A stretch of 64,000 bases of DNA. Origin: Hydrogenophaga sp. (lineage in GTDB: Bacteria > Pseudomonadota > Gammaproteobacteria > Burkholderiales > Burkholderiaceae_C). Of the stretch, positions 24,269-34,813 are shown piece by piece. The DNA lies in NCBI GenBank assembly GCA_030653975.1, contig JAURYH010000057.1:1-64000 (forward strand). The letters run 5' to 3'. The position numbers were made by a program, and so were the translations under genes. The notes below the pieces were generated by a model. The model was not told the origin of the DNA. It made no database searches and saw nothing but the letters and a program-made list of their open reading frames with translations. Every line of letters starts with the position of its first letter. Positions within the stretch are counted from its first letter, which is position 1.

Positions 24269-25608
24269 ACCTGGCCGACGCGCTCAACCTCGGCTGCGCC
24301 TGCGAGTCGCTGCAGCCATCAAGACTGCGCGAGCAGCTGGAAACCAGCCCGGCGCTCGGTGGCCTGACCGCGCGTCTGGCCGAGAGCCACCCGCACCTGT
24401 TCTCGGCCAGCGCGGTGTTCCTGGACCCCGGGGTCCATCTGCAGATCGTCAAGGCCGTGGAAGCCATGGAACGCGTCATCGCCCTGCCCGCCTGGCGCGA
24501 ACAGGCCCTGGCGCGCGCGAATCCGATCGCGGCGCTGGACTGGGGTCCGGCCGGCGTCTTCATGGGCTACGACTTCCACCTGGCATCCGACGGTCCCAGA
24601 CTGATCGAGATCAACAGCAACGCCGGCGGCGCCCTGCTCAACGCCGCGCTGGCCCGGGCCCACCGCGCCTGCTGCGCCGGCTTCGAACCGCTGTTCGACC
24701 CGGCGGACACGCTGCAACGGCTCGACGAGGTGTTCGTCGCCATGTTCCGCGCCGAATGGCAATCGCAGCGCGGCGACACGCCGCTGCGCAACGTGCTGAT
24801 CGTGGACGACGCGCCCGGCCAGCAGTACCTCGCGCCCGAGTTTCAGATGGCGCGCGCGCTGTTCGCCGCGCAGGGCCTGATCGCCGTGGTGGCCGATGCG
24901 CAAGAGCTGCAGTGGCGCGACGGTGCACTCTGGGACCCGGCCCTGCCACCCGACATGCCGGTGGACCTGGTCTACAACCGCCTGACCGATTTCTACCTGC
25001 AGGACAACAGCCACGATGCGCTGCAGCAGGCCTACCGCGCCGGCGCGGCCGTGGTCACGCCGCACCCGCGCACGCATGCGCTGTACGCCGACAAGCGCAA
25101 CCTGATCGCGCTGTCCGACACCGCGCTGCTCGAAGCCTGGGGCGCGGGTGAAACCGACCGCGCCGTGCTGCGCCAGGTGGTGCCCAGCACACAACGCGTC
25201 ACCGCCGCCAACGCCGAAGCGCTCTGGGCGCAACGGCGCACCCTGTTTTTCAAACCCGCCGCCGGCTTCGGCGCACGCGCCGCCTACCGCGGCGACAAGC
25301 TCACCCGGCGCGTGTGGGACGAGATCCTGGCGGGCGACTACGTGGCCCAGACCACCGTGCCGCCCAGCGAACGACTGGTGTCCGTCAACGGCCAGACCAC
25401 GCTGCTCAAGCTGGACCTGCGTGCCTACACCTACCGCGGTCAGGTGCAGCTCCTGGCCGCACGCACCTGGTCGGGCCAGACCACCAATTTCCGCACCGAA
25501 GGCGGCGGCTTTTCACCGGTGGTGGTGCTGCCGGCCGCCGCCTCGTCGGCCTACAGCAGCGTGCAGGCCACCTCCCTTCCCACTCAACCTGTCCAGGAGC
25601 TCCCATGA
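24265..25608 (+). CDS. ATP-grasp-like protein in an ars operon, function unknown
   Basis: This 447-residue protein resembles a (possibly circularly permuted) ATP-grasp enzyme: GYDFHLASDGPRLIEINSNAGG looks like the metal/ATP region, and VYNRLTDFYL and TPHPRTHALYADKRNL are family-like segments. A FFKPAAGFGARAAYRG segment provides the Lys and Gly-rich loop. Such enzymes ligate carboxylates to amines. In this operon it could make a thiol or peptide used in arsenic detoxification, but this is inference. The ATG overlaps the arsR stop (ATGA) and its stop overlaps arsI, so the three genes are coupled. Confidence 0.75.
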   Translation: MNLADALNLGCACESLQPSRLREQLETSPALGGLTARLAESHPHLFSASAVFLDPGVHLQIVKAVEAMERVIALPAWREQALARANPIAALDWGPAGVFMGYDFHLASDGPRLIEINSNAGGALLNAALARAHRACCAGFEPLFDPADTLQRLDEVFVAMFRAEWQSQRGDTPLRNVLIVDDAPGQQYLAPEFQMARALFAAQGLIAVVADAQELQWRDGALWDPALPPDMPVDLVYNRLTDFYLQDNSHDALQQAYRAGAAVVTPHPRTHALYADKRNLIALSDTALLEAWGAGETDRAVLRQVVPSTQRVTAANAEALWAQRRTLFFKPAAGFGARAAYRGDKLTRRVWDEILAGDYVAQTTVPPSERLVSVNGQTTLLKLDLRAYTYRGQVQLLAARTWSGQTTNFRTEGGGFSPVVVLPAAASSAYSSVQATSLPTQPVQELP

Positions 25609-26096
25609 AACGCTTTCACGTCCACCTGCACGTCAACGACCTCGACAAGAACATCGGCTTCTATTCCGCCCTTTTCAACCAGCCGCCCACCCGCACCGAA
25701 GGCGACTACGCCAAATGGATGCTGGAAGACCCGCCGGTGAACTTCACCATCTCCACGCGCGGAACCACCACGGGTCTGGATCACCTGGGTTTCCAGGTCT
25801 CCTCAGCCGACGAGCTCGGCGCGCTCAAGACCCAGGCGCAGGCGGCCGACATGACCCTGCTCGACGAAGGCGAGACCACCTGCTGCTACGCGCGCAGCGA
25901 CAAATACTGGATCACCGACCCGCAAGGCCTGGCCTGGGAGCAGTTCCACACGCTGGGCAACATCCCCGTGTTCAACGAAGCGGGCGCCGCCGTGGCAGCG
26001 GCCTGCTGCGCGCCAGCGCCCGCAGCGACTTCGGCCAGCGCCTGCTGCAGCCCGGCCGATGTTCCGGCGTCAGCCGCTGGTTGCTGCGGTCGTTGA
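25605..26096 (+). CDS. arsI: ArsI C-As lyase (glyoxalase/dioxygenase fold)
   Basis: This 163-residue protein starts MKRFHVHLHVNDLDKNIGFYS, a glyoxalase-type beta-strand with a metal-binding His. It has HLGFQV with the second His and TCCYARSDKYWITDPQG, where the Cys pair followed by Y-A is a hallmark of ArsI/CadI. The C-terminus carries extra Cys pairs (AACC, ACC, GCCG) for arsenic binding. ArsI uses Fe(II) and oxygen to break the C-As bond of methylarsenite and aromatic arsenicals. It overlaps the preceding gene by 4 nt. Confidence 0.92.
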   Translation: MKRFHVHLHVNDLDKNIGFYSALFNQPPTRTEGDYAKWMLEDPPVNFTISTRGTTTGLDHLGFQVSSADELGALKTQAQAADMTLLDEGETTCCYARSDKYWITDPQGLAWEQFHTLGNIPVFNEAGAAVAAACCAPAPAATSASACCSPADVPASAAGCCGR

Positions 26097-26231
26097 TCGC
26101 CGGGATGGCCGCTGTGTGACACCCGACCCGGTGTCACACGCCCGTCACATGGGCGCCGGACAATTCAACGTTCTTTGAAGCGTCCACCCCCCCGTCCGAT
26201 TCCTGATTTTTCCTTCACTGGACCTGTAAAC

Positions 26232-27275
26232 ATGAAAGTTGGTATCAACGGCATGGGCCGCATGGGCCGCCTGGCCCTGCGCGCCGCCTTCGGCGCGATC
26301 GAACGCGAAGCCATCGACCCGCGCGGCGGCAACCGCCTGGACGTCGTGCACCTGAACGAAATCAAGGGCGGCGCGGCCGCCACCGCCCACCTGCTGGCCT
26401 TTGACACGGTGCAGGGCAAATGGCGCGCCGACATCGCCGCCGAGGGCGAAGACGCCATCCGCATCAACGAGCGCACGCTGTCCTTCAGCAGCCACGCCAC
26501 CGCCGCCGAGATTCCCTGGGGCGACCTGGGCGTGGACCTGGTGCTCGAATGCACCGGCAAATTTCTCACCCCCGAAACGATCCAGGGCCACCTGGACCGC
26601 GGCGCCAAGCGCGTCATCGTGGCCGCGCCGGTGAAGGTCGGCGACGTGCTGAACATCGTGGTCGGCGTCAACGAACACCTGTACAACCCGGCGCGCGACC
26701 GCATCGTCACCGCCGCGTCCTGCACCACCAACTGCCTGGCGCCGGTGGTGAAGGTGGTGCACGAAGCCATCGGCATCCGCCACGGCCAGATCACCACACT
26801 GCACAACCCGACCAACACCAACCTGGTGGTGGACGCGCCGCACAAGGACCTGCGCCGCGCGCGCAGCGCCATGGTCAACCTGGCGCCGACGACGACCGGC
26901 AGCGCCACCGCCATCGCGCTGATCTACCCCGAGCTCAAGGGCAAGCTCAACGGCCACGCGGTGCGCGTGCCCGCGCTCAACGCCTCGCTGACCGACTGCG
27001 TGTTCGAACTCAACCGCGCGACCACGGCCGAAGAGGTGAACGCCCTGTTCGAAGCGGCCGCCAAGGGCCCGCTGGCCGGCATCCTGGGCTACGAGAGCCG
27101 CCCGCTGGTGAGCGCCGATTACGCCCGCGACACGCGCAGCTCCATCGTCGACGGCCTCTCCACCATGGTGACCGACGGCACGCTGCTCAAGGTCTACGCC
27201 TGGTACGACAACGAGATGGGCTACGCCACGCGCATGGTGGACCTGGCTTGTCATCTCGACGCGCAGGGTCTCTGA
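26232..27275 (+). CDS. gap: Arsenate-linked glyceraldehyde-3-phosphate dehydrogenase
   Basis: This 347-residue GAPDH has the NAD-binding Rossmann start [12 protein letters not shown] and the catalytic Cys in [11 protein letters not shown]. In ars operons that carry arsJ, this GAPDH makes 1-arseno-3-phosphoglycerate from arsenate, which ArsJ then exports. The gene lies 57 bp before arsJ, which supports this specialised role rather than glycolysis. Its sequence is diverged from glycolytic GAPDH at the N-terminus (for example [14 protein letters not shown] insert). Confidence 0.93.
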   Translation: MKVGINGMGRMGRLALRAAFGAIEREAIDPRGGNRLDVVHLNEIKGGAAATAHLLAFDTVQGKWRADIAAEGEDAIRINERTLSFSSHATAAEIPWGDLGVDLVLECTGKFLTPETIQGHLDRGAKRVIVAAPVKVGDVLNIVVGVNEHLYNPARDRIVTAASCTTNCLAPVVKVVHEAIGIRHGQITTLHNPTNTNLVVDAPHKDLRRARSAMVNLAPTTTGSATAIALIYPELKGKLNGHAVRVPALNASLTDCVFELNRATTAEEVNALFEAAAKGPLAGILGYESRPLVSADYARDTRSSIVDGLSTMVTDGTLLKVYAWYDNEMGYATRMVDLACHLDAQGL

Positions 27276-27300
27276 GCCCATGCCAACCCAACCCACCACA

Positions 27301-27327
27301 CCGTTCGGGCTGAGCCTGTCGAAGCCC
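27301..27327. repeat. REP-like intergenic repeat fragment
   Basis: The stretch containing TTCGGGCTGAGCCTGTCGAA is an imperfect palindrome (TTCG...CGAA ends) of a kind found scattered in many betaproteobacterial genomes (recall, not checked). It fills the gap between gap and arsJ. Only one copy was seen in this window. Confidence 0.4.
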
Positions 27328-27332
27328 CAACC

Positions 27333-28604
27333 ATGAGCACCACCGCTTCGTCGAGCGCCAGCAGCGCCACCCGCAACTACGCCATCGTCACCGCCGCCTA
27401 CTGGGGTTTCACGCTCACCGACGGCGCGCTGCGCATGCTGGTGCTGCTGCACTTCTACCGCCTGGGTTATTCACCGTTCACGCTGGCCTTCCTGTTCCTG
27501 CTGTACGAAGCGGCCGGCGTGCTGGCCAACCTGATCGGCGGCTGGCTCGCCACGCGCTACGGCATCCAGCGCATGCTGACCGTGGGCCTGGTGACGCAGA
27601 TCACGGGCTTCACCCTGCTCTCGCTGCTCAACCCGGCCTGGACGGCGGTCATGTCGGTGGCCTGGGTGGTGGTGGCGCAGGGCATCTGCGGCGTGGCCAA
27701 GGACCTGACCAAGACCGCCAGCAAGTCGGCCATCAAGATCACCGCCGACCAGGCAAAAAACCAGGGCTCGGGCCAGCTGTTCAAGTGGGTGGCGTGGTTC
27801 ACCGGCAGCAAGAACGCCATGAAGGGCTTTGGCTTTTTCCTCGGCGGTTTGCTGCTGGATGCGCTGGGCTTCCAGCACGCGCTGTGGGCCATGGCCGGCT
27901 TGCTGGTGCTGGTGCTGGCCGGTGTCGTGGGCTTTGTGCCACCGCTCATGGGCAAGAGCAAGGCGTCCAAATCCGCCAAGGAACTGTTCGCCAAAAACGC
28001 CGGCATCAACGCGCTGGCCGCGGCGCGTGTGGCGCTGTTCGGTGCGCGCGACGTGTGGTTCGTGGTCGGTGTGCCGGTGTTCCTGTATTCGCAGGGCTGG
28101 ACCTTCACCATGGTGGGCGGCTTCCTCGCGCTCTGGACCATCGGCTACGGCCTGGTTCAGGCGCTCGCGCCCAACATCGTCAAACGCAGTCCAGACGGTC
28201 TCACCAGCGAGGTGCCGGCGGCGCGCTGGTGGTCATTGGCGCTGGCGCTGATCCCGGTGGGCATCGCCACCGCCGTGTGGATGAACGTTCCCGACCTGCA
28301 GTGGTGGGTGGTCGGCGGGCTGGGCCTGTTCGGCTTTGCCTTTGCCGTCAATTCTTCGGTGCACTCCTACCTGATCCTGGCCTATGCCGGCAGTGAGAAA
28401 GCCGCCGAAGACGTGGGCTTCTATTACGCCGCCAACGCGCTGGGCCGCTTCTTCGGCACGCTGATGTCGGGCCTGCTCTACCAGTGGGGCGGTCTGCTGT
28501 ACGCCCTGGCCGGCTCGGCGCTGATGCTGCTGGTGTGCTGGCTGCTGACGCTGGGCCTGCCCACGCGCCTGACGCTCAACGAATCTCCCTCACCCACCCC
28601 CTAG
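27333..28604 (+). CDS. arsJ: ArsJ, organoarsenical (1-arseno-3-PGA) efflux permease
   Basis: This 423-residue major facilitator protein has about 12 membrane segments and the ArsJ-like stretch KDLTKTASKSAIK with KWVAWFTGSKNAMKG. ArsJ exports 1-arseno-3-phosphoglycerate, which hydrolyses outside to arsenate. It follows the partner GAPDH gene. Its TAG stop (28602-28604) lies inside the terminal repeat of the inserted palindromic element, so the last codons may have been altered by that insertion. Confidence 0.92.
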   Translation: MSTTASSSASSATRNYAIVTAAYWGFTLTDGALRMLVLLHFYRLGYSPFTLAFLFLLYEAAGVLANLIGGWLATRYGIQRMLTVGLVTQITGFTLLSLLNPAWTAVMSVAWVVVAQGICGVAKDLTKTASKSAIKITADQAKNQGSGQLFKWVAWFTGSKNAMKGFGFFLGGLLLDALGFQHALWAMAGLLVLVLAGVVGFVPPLMGKSKASKSAKELFAKNAGINALAAARVALFGARDVWFVVGVPVFLYSQGWTFTMVGGFLALWTIGYGLVQALAPNIVKRSPDGLTSEVPAARWWSLALALIPVGIATAVWMNVPDLQWWVVGGLGLFGFAFAVNSSVHSYLILAYAGSEKAAEDVGFYYAANALGRFFGTLMSGLLYQWGGLLYALAGSALMLLVCWLLTLGLPTRLTLNESPSPTP

Positions 28605-28768
28605 TGTCCTGTCCCGCAAATAACTTGCATATGAAACCGCGCCTTCACGTCCATGGCTGCGTTGCAAATCCTCGCGATAGCACAAGCTATCGCTGCGGTT
28701 TGCGCCTTGCCCTGGGCGCGAATTCATCGGTTTCATTTCATGCAACTATTTTCGGGACAGGACACTAG
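28601..28768. mobile_element. 168-bp MITE-like palindromic element
   Basis: The ends CTAGTGTCCTGTCCCG (28601-28616) and its exact reverse complement (28753-28768) enclose a region whose outer 30 bp also pair imperfectly. The centre has a perfect hairpin GCGATAGC-ACAA-GCTATCGC (28674-28693). The whole can fold on itself and encodes nothing. CTAG at both ends may be a target-site duplication, the same tetranucleotide that flanks the IS element at 35317. It separates arsJ from arsC. Confidence 0.8.
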
Positions 28769-28800
28769 TTCCTGCATTCCCTCCATCGAAGGACGCTCCC

Positions 28801-29313
28801 ATGAACACCCCCAAGGTCTACAACGTGCTGTTCCTCTGCACCGGCAATTCGGCCCGCAGCATCATGGCCGAAGCCATTCTCAACGCCCAGTCGGCGGGCA
28901 GGTTCCGCGGCCACAGCGCGGGCAGCCAGGCCGTGGGCAGCGTCAACCCCATGACCATCGATCTGCTGCAGCGCAACCACTACAAGACCGACAGCCTGCG
29001 CAGCAAGAACTGGGACGAGTTCGCCGTGCCGGGTGCGCCGGTGATGGATTTCGTGTTCACCGTCTGCGACAAAGCCGCCGCCGAGGTCTGCCCGGTCTGG
29101 CCCGGCCAGCCGATCTCGGCCCACTGGGGCGTGGCCGATCCGGCCGCCGTGACCGGCAGCGAAGAGCAACGCCAGCGCGCCTTCAGCGACGCCTTCAGCG
29201 TGCTCTCGCGCCGCATCTCGCTCTTCATGTGCCTGCCCATCGACAAACTCAGCCGCCTTGCGCTGACGCAAGAACTGCAACAGATCGGTCGGGAATCAAC
29301 GGCCCCTGTCTGA
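28801..29313 (+). CDS. arsC: Arsenate reductase, low-molecular-weight phosphatase type
   Basis: This 170-residue protein has the P-loop FLCTGNSARSIMAE (C-x5-R) and later Cys residues in FTVCDKAAAEVCPVWPG, which fits the LMW-phosphatase ArsC fold. It reduces arsenate to arsenite with electrons from thioredoxin or glutaredoxin. It lies between arsJ and acr3, 12 bp before the efflux gene. The arsJ-arsC gap is occupied by the MITE, so read-through from the arsR promoter may be reduced. Confidence 0.93.
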   Translation: MNTPKVYNVLFLCTGNSARSIMAEAILNAQSAGRFRGHSAGSQAVGSVNPMTIDLLQRNHYKTDSLRSKNWDEFAVPGAPVMDFVFTVCDKAAAEVCPVWPGQPISAHWGVADPAAVTGSEEQRQRAFSDAFSVLSRRISLFMCLPIDKLSRLALTQELQQIGRESTAPV

Positions 29314-29325
29314 TACCGTCGGCGC

Positions 29326-30354
<1,029 letters not shown>

Positions 30355-30492
30355 GCAGCGGCATCGCGCTGCACCCGCATCGTCACTACAATTTGAACGA
30401 CCGGCCGGTGGCCCCGCCGACCCCGGCGCTTCCCTTCGGTGAAGGACCGCCTGCTTCGGTCGCCGCGATCACCGCCCCACCAGGAGACTCCC

Positions 30493-30915
30493 ATGTCCGC
30501 ACCGCGCCACCTGCTGGCCATCAGTTTGTTGTCCCTGTCCACCTGGGGTTGCTCCAGTATTTCCCTCGAACCCACGGCGCCCGAACCGCAAGTGCGCAAG
30601 GTGAAGTCCTTTGACGGTCAGTTCGAGGGCGAAGTCACGGGCACGCCTGCGCCCGGCAGCCGGTTCGCCCAGCTGCGCATCGGCATGGAGGCCCAGCCGG
30701 TGCAGAAACTCATCGGCGTGGCCGACCAGATGTACTCCCACGACACCGGCAAGCGCTGGATCCCGTTTTACCTCGGCAGCGATGCCCGCCGCATCATCAT
30801 CCACTACAAAGGCGAAGGCTGCCTGACCTTCACCGGCGGCACCGTCTGGGGCGGTGGCAACAACCAGCTGATCCGCATCGACAACGACCCGTCGGGCCGG
30901 TGTTACCAGCCGTGA
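30493..30915 (+). CDS. Small periplasmic protein, possible lipoprotein, BamE-like
   Basis: This 140-residue protein has a signal peptide with Cys at LSTWGCSS, a weak lipobox. The segment RFAQLRIGMEAQPVQKLIG looks like the start of a BamE/SmpA fold, which has GM-x-xx-V-x-x-LLG. A role in the envelope is likely but not assigned. ATG 30493 follows AGGAG. Confidence 0.7.
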   Translation: MSAPRHLLAISLLSLSTWGCSSISLEPTAPEPQVRKVKSFDGQFEGEVTGTPAPGSRFAQLRIGMEAQPVQKLIGVADQMYSHDTGKRWIPFYLGSDARRIIIHYKGEGCLTFTGGTVWGGGNNQLIRIDNDPSGRCYQP

Positions 30916-30971
30916 GCGCGCCACGCTGACCGCCGCCGGAGCGTCAAGCCGGCCTGCCAGAATACAGGGCT

Positions 30972-31610
30972 GTGACTTCCACACCTGCCCTCACCCAGCC
31001 CCTGTCCGCGGCGCCTCTGGCGCTGACCTGCCACCCCGCCACGCCCTGCCCGCTGGACCTGCGCTTGAGCGTGGCTCTGGTGGTCGCCGGCTCCGAAACG
31101 GGCGCCGGCTGGCTGCTGCACTACCGCATCACCGGCGACACCGCGGGTCTGCTGCTCCCGCCTCCCAGTGCCCCTGGGCCGGCCGATGACCTGTGGCAAC
31201 ACACCTGTTTCGAAGCCTTCGTCGCTTGCGACGGCGAGCCGGCCTACCGCGAGTTCAATTTTTCGCCATCGGGTCAGTGGGCGGCCTACCGTTTCAGCGC
31301 CGAACGGGTCCGCGATCCGTCCGCTGAAGCGGCCGCGCCGGCCTGGGCTCCCGAACTGGAATTCCTGGAGCAGCCGCAGTCCCTCGATCTGCAGGTCTGG
31401 CTGCCGCGCGAGGCGCTGCCTGACGCCAGTGCCGGCGCATCCCTGATCCTGGGACTGAGTGCCGTGCTGGAAACCCTCGACGGCCAGCTCAGCTACTGGG
31501 CCCTGCACCACCCCGCCGAGCGCCCGGACTTTCACCACCGCGCCGGCCTGGTGCACAAGCCCGACCTGCCGCCGTTTCCCACGGCTCCCGCCCCCCTCAA
31601 CCCCGCCTGA
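30972..31610 (+). CDS. DOMON-like domain protein
   Basis: This 212-residue protein starts at GTG 30972. The segments DDLWQHTCFEAFV, YREFNFSPSGQWAAYRF and ISYWALHHP-like end region match a DOMON-like family of beta-sandwich proteins found in proteobacteria (recall). No catalytic residues can be seen, and its function is unknown. It lies 9 bp before the namZ-like gene, so the two are probably co-transcribed. Confidence 0.8.
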   Translation: MTSTPALTQPLSAAPLALTCHPATPCPLDLRLSVALVVAGSETGAGWLLHYRITGDTAGLLLPPPSAPGPADDLWQHTCFEAFVACDGEPAYREFNFSPSGQWAAYRFSAERVRDPSAEAAAPAWAPELEFLEQPQSLDLQVWLPREALPDASAGASLILGLSAVLETLDGQLSYWALHHPAERPDFHHRAGLVHKPDLPPFPTAPAPLNPA

Positions 31611-31619
31611 CAAACCCGC

Positions 31620-32822
31620 ATGAAATTCGGCCTCGAACGTTTTCTGGAAGACCCCGCCCTGCGCGCACCGCTGGCTGGCCGGCGGATCGCCCTGCTCGCC
31701 CACCCGGCCTCGGTCACCCGCGACCTCACCCATTCGCTCGACGCGCTCGCCGCCCTGCCCGACCTGAAGCTCACGGCCGCCTTCGGCCCGCAGCACGGCC
31801 TGCGCGGGGACAAGCAGGACAACATGGTCGAGTCACCCGACTACCTCGACCCGCGCCTGGGCATCCCCGTGTTCAGCCTCTACGGCGAGGTGCGCCGCCC
31901 GACCGACGCCATGATGGACAGCTTCGACGTGCTGCTGGTCGACCTGCAGGACCTCGGCTGCCGCATCTACACCTTCATCACCACGCTGCGCTACGTGCTC
32001 GAAGCCGCAGCGCGTCACGGCAAGGTGGTCTGGGTGCTGGACCGCCCCAACCCCGCGGGCCGCCCGGTGGAAGGCCTGACATTGCGCCCCGGCTGGGAAA
32101 GCTTCGTCGGCGCCGGCCCCATGCCCATGCGCCACGGCATGACCATGGGCGAGCTTGGCCACTGGTTCATCGCCACGCTGGGACTGGCGGTCGACTACCG
32201 CGTGATCACCATGGCCGGCTGGGCGCCCGATGCCGCGCCCGGCTTCGGCTGGCCCACCGAGCGCACCTGGGTCAACCCCAGCCCGAACGCGGCCAACCTC
32301 TGGATGGCGCGCGCCTACGCGGGCACGGTGATGCTCGAAGGCACCACGCTCAGCGAAGGCCGAGGCACCACACGCCCTCTCGAGCTGTTCGGCGCGCCCG
32401 GCATCGACGCGCGGCGCCTGATCGCCGACATGCGCCGCATCGCGCCGCAATGGTTGCAAGGTTGCGTGCTGCGCGAATGCTTCTTCGAACCCACCTTCCA
32501 CAAACACGCCGGCCAGCTCTGCGCCGGCGTGCAGATCCACGTGGAAGACCCGAGCCACTACGACCACACCGCGTTCCAGCCCTGGCGACTGCAGGCGCTG
32601 GCGTTCAAGGCATTGAAGCTTCAGGCGCCCGACTACCCGCTGTGGCGCGACTTCGCCTACGAATACGAAAACGACCGGCTGGCGATCGACCTCATCAACG
32701 GCGGACCGGCACTGCGCGAATGGGTGGACGATCCGAAATCAACACCCGAAGACCTGGATGCCATCACCCAGCCGGACGAAGCCGCCTGGATAGAGACCCG
32801 GAAACCCCACCTGCTCTACTGA
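31620..32822 (+). CDS. NamZ-family (DUF1343) exo-beta-N-acetylmuramidase
   Basis: This 400-residue protein shows the family start GLERFL...RRIALLAHPASV, then FGPQHGLRGDKQDN, FSLYGEVRRPTDAM and VLDRPNPAGRPVEG. NamZ enzymes release N-acetylmuramic acid from the non-reducing end of peptidoglycan fragments in cell-wall recycling (family knowledge). There is no signal peptide, so the enzyme is probably cytoplasmic or exported by another route. It stands next to a GNAT gene and glmM, both related to amino-sugar or wall metabolism. Confidence 0.88.
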   Translation: MKFGLERFLEDPALRAPLAGRRIALLAHPASVTRDLTHSLDALAALPDLKLTAAFGPQHGLRGDKQDNMVESPDYLDPRLGIPVFSLYGEVRRPTDAMMDSFDVLLVDLQDLGCRIYTFITTLRYVLEAAARHGKVVWVLDRPNPAGRPVEGLTLRPGWESFVGAGPMPMRHGMTMGELGHWFIATLGLAVDYRVITMAGWAPDAAPGFGWPTERTWVNPSPNAANLWMARAYAGTVMLEGTTLSEGRGTTRPLELFGAPGIDARRLIADMRRIAPQWLQGCVLRECFFEPTFHKHAGQLCAGVQIHVEDPSHYDHTAFQPWRLQALAFKALKLQAPDYPLWRDFAYEYENDRLAIDLINGGPALREWVDDPKSTPEDLDAITQPDEAAWIETRKPHLLY

Positions 32823-32833
32823 GCAGGAGCCGT

Positions 32834-33334
32834 TCAAAGCCACTTCTGCATGAACTGCGCTGTGCCCATCGCTGGATCGAGCTGATAGCTGGCAAAGCCG
32901 ATGCGCTCATAAAGCCTCTTGGCGCTGGCGTTGCCCGACAGCACTTCCAGCGTCATCTTCACCGCGCCCCGCTCACGCGCCAGGCGCTCCGCCTCGGCCA
33001 GCATCTGCTCGGCGATGCCGCGTCCCCGGTGGCTCGCGAGCACGGCCACGTCGTGCACGTTCACCAAGGGCTTGCAGGCAAAGGTGGAAAAACCTTCGAT
33101 GCAATTGACCAGACCCACCGGTGCATCACCGTCGAACGCCAGCACGCTGTAGGCCTGCGGTCGCGCCGCGAGTTCGCTCACCAGGTGGGTTTTGGCAAAG
33201 TCGGTCAGGCCATCACCGCCGCCCGCCGGGTCGCTGGCATAGGCGTCGAGCAGGGTCACCAGCGCAGCCGCATGCCCAGGATGGGCGTAGTCGGCGCGCA
33301 GCACGCGGATGTCGTACACAGCAGGTGCGTTCAT
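32834..33334 (-). CDS. GNAT family N-acetyltransferase
   Basis: This 166-residue protein has the acetyl-CoA loop [20 protein letters not shown] (motif A, R-x-x-G-x-G/A) and [12 protein letters not shown] (motif B). Substrate is unknown. Its ATG overlaps the glmM stop by 4 nt, so it is translationally coupled to glmM. Confidence 0.88.
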   Translation of the reverse strand: MNAPAVYDIRVLRADYAHPGHAAALVTLLDAYASDPAGGGDGLTDFAKTHLVSELAARPQAYSVLAFDGDAPVGLVNCIEGFSTFACKPLVNVHDVAVLASHRGRGIAEQMLAEAERLARERGAVKMTLEVLSGNASAKRLYERIGFASYQLDPAMGTAQFMQKWL

Positions 33335-34674
33335 GCCGGCACCTGCGATTTCACTGCGTTCACCAGCCGCTCGGCGCAAGCCTGCGCCTGCTGAGGATCG
33401 CGCGCCTCGACCATCACCCTCAACAGCGGCTCGGTACCACTGGCACGGATCAGCACGCGCCCGGTCTCCCCCAGCTCGGCCTCAACCGCCTTCGTCTCTT
33501 CGGCCAGCAAGGTATTGGTTTTCCAGTCCTGCCCGGGCTGCAGGCGCACATTGATCAGGGTCTGCGGAAACAGCGTCACATCGGCCAGCAGCTGCGCCAT
33601 GGTCTTGCCACTGCCGGCGCAGGCTTGCAACACCTGCAGCGCCGACACCAGGCCGTCGCCGGTGGTGTGTTTGTCCAGCACCAGCAGGTGCCCCGATCCC
33701 TCGCCACCCAGGATCCAGCCATGGCGCTCCAGCTCTTCGAGCACGTAGCGGTCGCCCACCCTGGCGCGCACGAACTTGACACCGCGCTTCCGGAACGCCA
33801 CCTCGACCGCCATGTTGGTCATCAGCGTGCCCACCACGCCGGGCACATCCACATCGCGCGCGATGCGGTCGGCCGCGATCAGGTACAGCAGCTCGTCGCC
33901 GTTGTACAGGCGCCCGCTGGCGTCCACCAGTTGCAGCCGGTCCGCGTCGCCGTCGAGGGCCACGCCGTAGTCGGCACCGGTGGCCTGCACCGCGGCGACC
34001 AGCGCCTGCGGGTGTGTCGCGCCCACCTCGTGGTTGATGTTCAGGCCGTCGGGCGCGCAGCCGATGCGCACCACCTCCGCACCCAGCTCGTGGAACACCG
34101 CGGGCGCGATCTGGTAGGCCGCGCCATGGGCAGCGTCGACCACGATCTTCAGGCCCTTGAGCGTGAGGTCGTTGGAAAAAGTGCTCTTGCAGAACTCGAT
34201 GTAGCGGCCCGCCGCATCGTCCATGCGCCGGGCCTTGCCCAGGTTGTGCGAGTCGGCCCAGACCGGGTCCTTGTCCAGCTCGGCCTCGACGGCGTGCTCC
34301 CATTCGTCCGGGAGCTTGTTGCCCTGTGCGCTGAAGAACTTGATGCCGTTGTCACCAAACGGGTTGTGACTCGCGGAGATCACCACACCCAGGCTCGCGC
34401 GCTGCGCGCGGGTCAGGTAGGCCACGGCGGGCGTGGGCACGGGGCCCAACAGCACCACATCCACCCCGGCGGAGTTGAAGCCGGATTCCAGCGCACTCTC
34501 CAGCATGTAGCCGGAGATGCGCGTGTCCTTGCCGATCAGGACCGTGGGGTGTGCCTCGTCACGCCTGAGCACACGCCCGACCGCGTGGGCCAGCTTGAGA
34601 ACAAAATCGGGGGTGATCGGGGCCTGGCCGACGGTTCCGCGGATGCCGTCGGTGCCAAAGTATTTGCGGGTCAT
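33331..34674 (-). CDS. glmM: Phosphoglucosamine mutase
   Basis: This 447-residue protein begins [14 protein letters not shown]. The phosphoserine loop is [18 protein letters not shown], the metal loop [11 protein letters not shown], and the C-terminal [14 protein letters not shown] binds the phosphate of the substrate. It converts glucosamine-6-phosphate to glucosamine-1-phosphate on the way to UDP-GlcNAc. The usual upstream partner folP is missing; an unrelated region follows upstream. The start at 34674 matches the family N-terminus. Confidence 0.96.
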   Translation of the reverse strand: MTRKYFGTDGIRGTVGQAPITPDFVLKLAHAVGRVLRRDEAHPTVLIGKDTRISGYMLESALESGFNSAGVDVVLLGPVPTPAVAYLTRAQRASLGVVISASHNPFGDNGIKFFSAQGNKLPDEWEHAVEAELDKDPVWADSHNLGKARRMDDAAGRYIEFCKSTFSNDLTLKGLKIVVDAAHGAAYQIAPAVFHELGAEVVRIGCAPDGLNINHEVGATHPQALVAAVQATGADYGVALDGDADRLQLVDASGRLYNGDELLYLIAADRIARDVDVPGVVGTLMTNMAVEVAFRKRGVKFVRARVGDRYVLEELERHGWILGGEGSGHLLVLDKHTTGDGLVSALQVLQACAGSGKTMAQLLADVTLFPQTLINVRLQPGQDWKTNTLLAEETKAVEAELGETGRVLIRASGTEPLLRVMVEARDPQQAQACAERLVNAVKSQVPA

Positions 34675-34813
34675 GGATTCAGAATGATTTGTGCAGAAAC
34701 ACCCGGGATTATCGCGGCGTGGCCGCCAGCCAGACCTATAGCGGTCCACCGCCGCAGGCACCCCGAACTGGAAGGCCTCGCGCACCTCAGGGATGACGCG
34801 CTCGTTCACAAGT

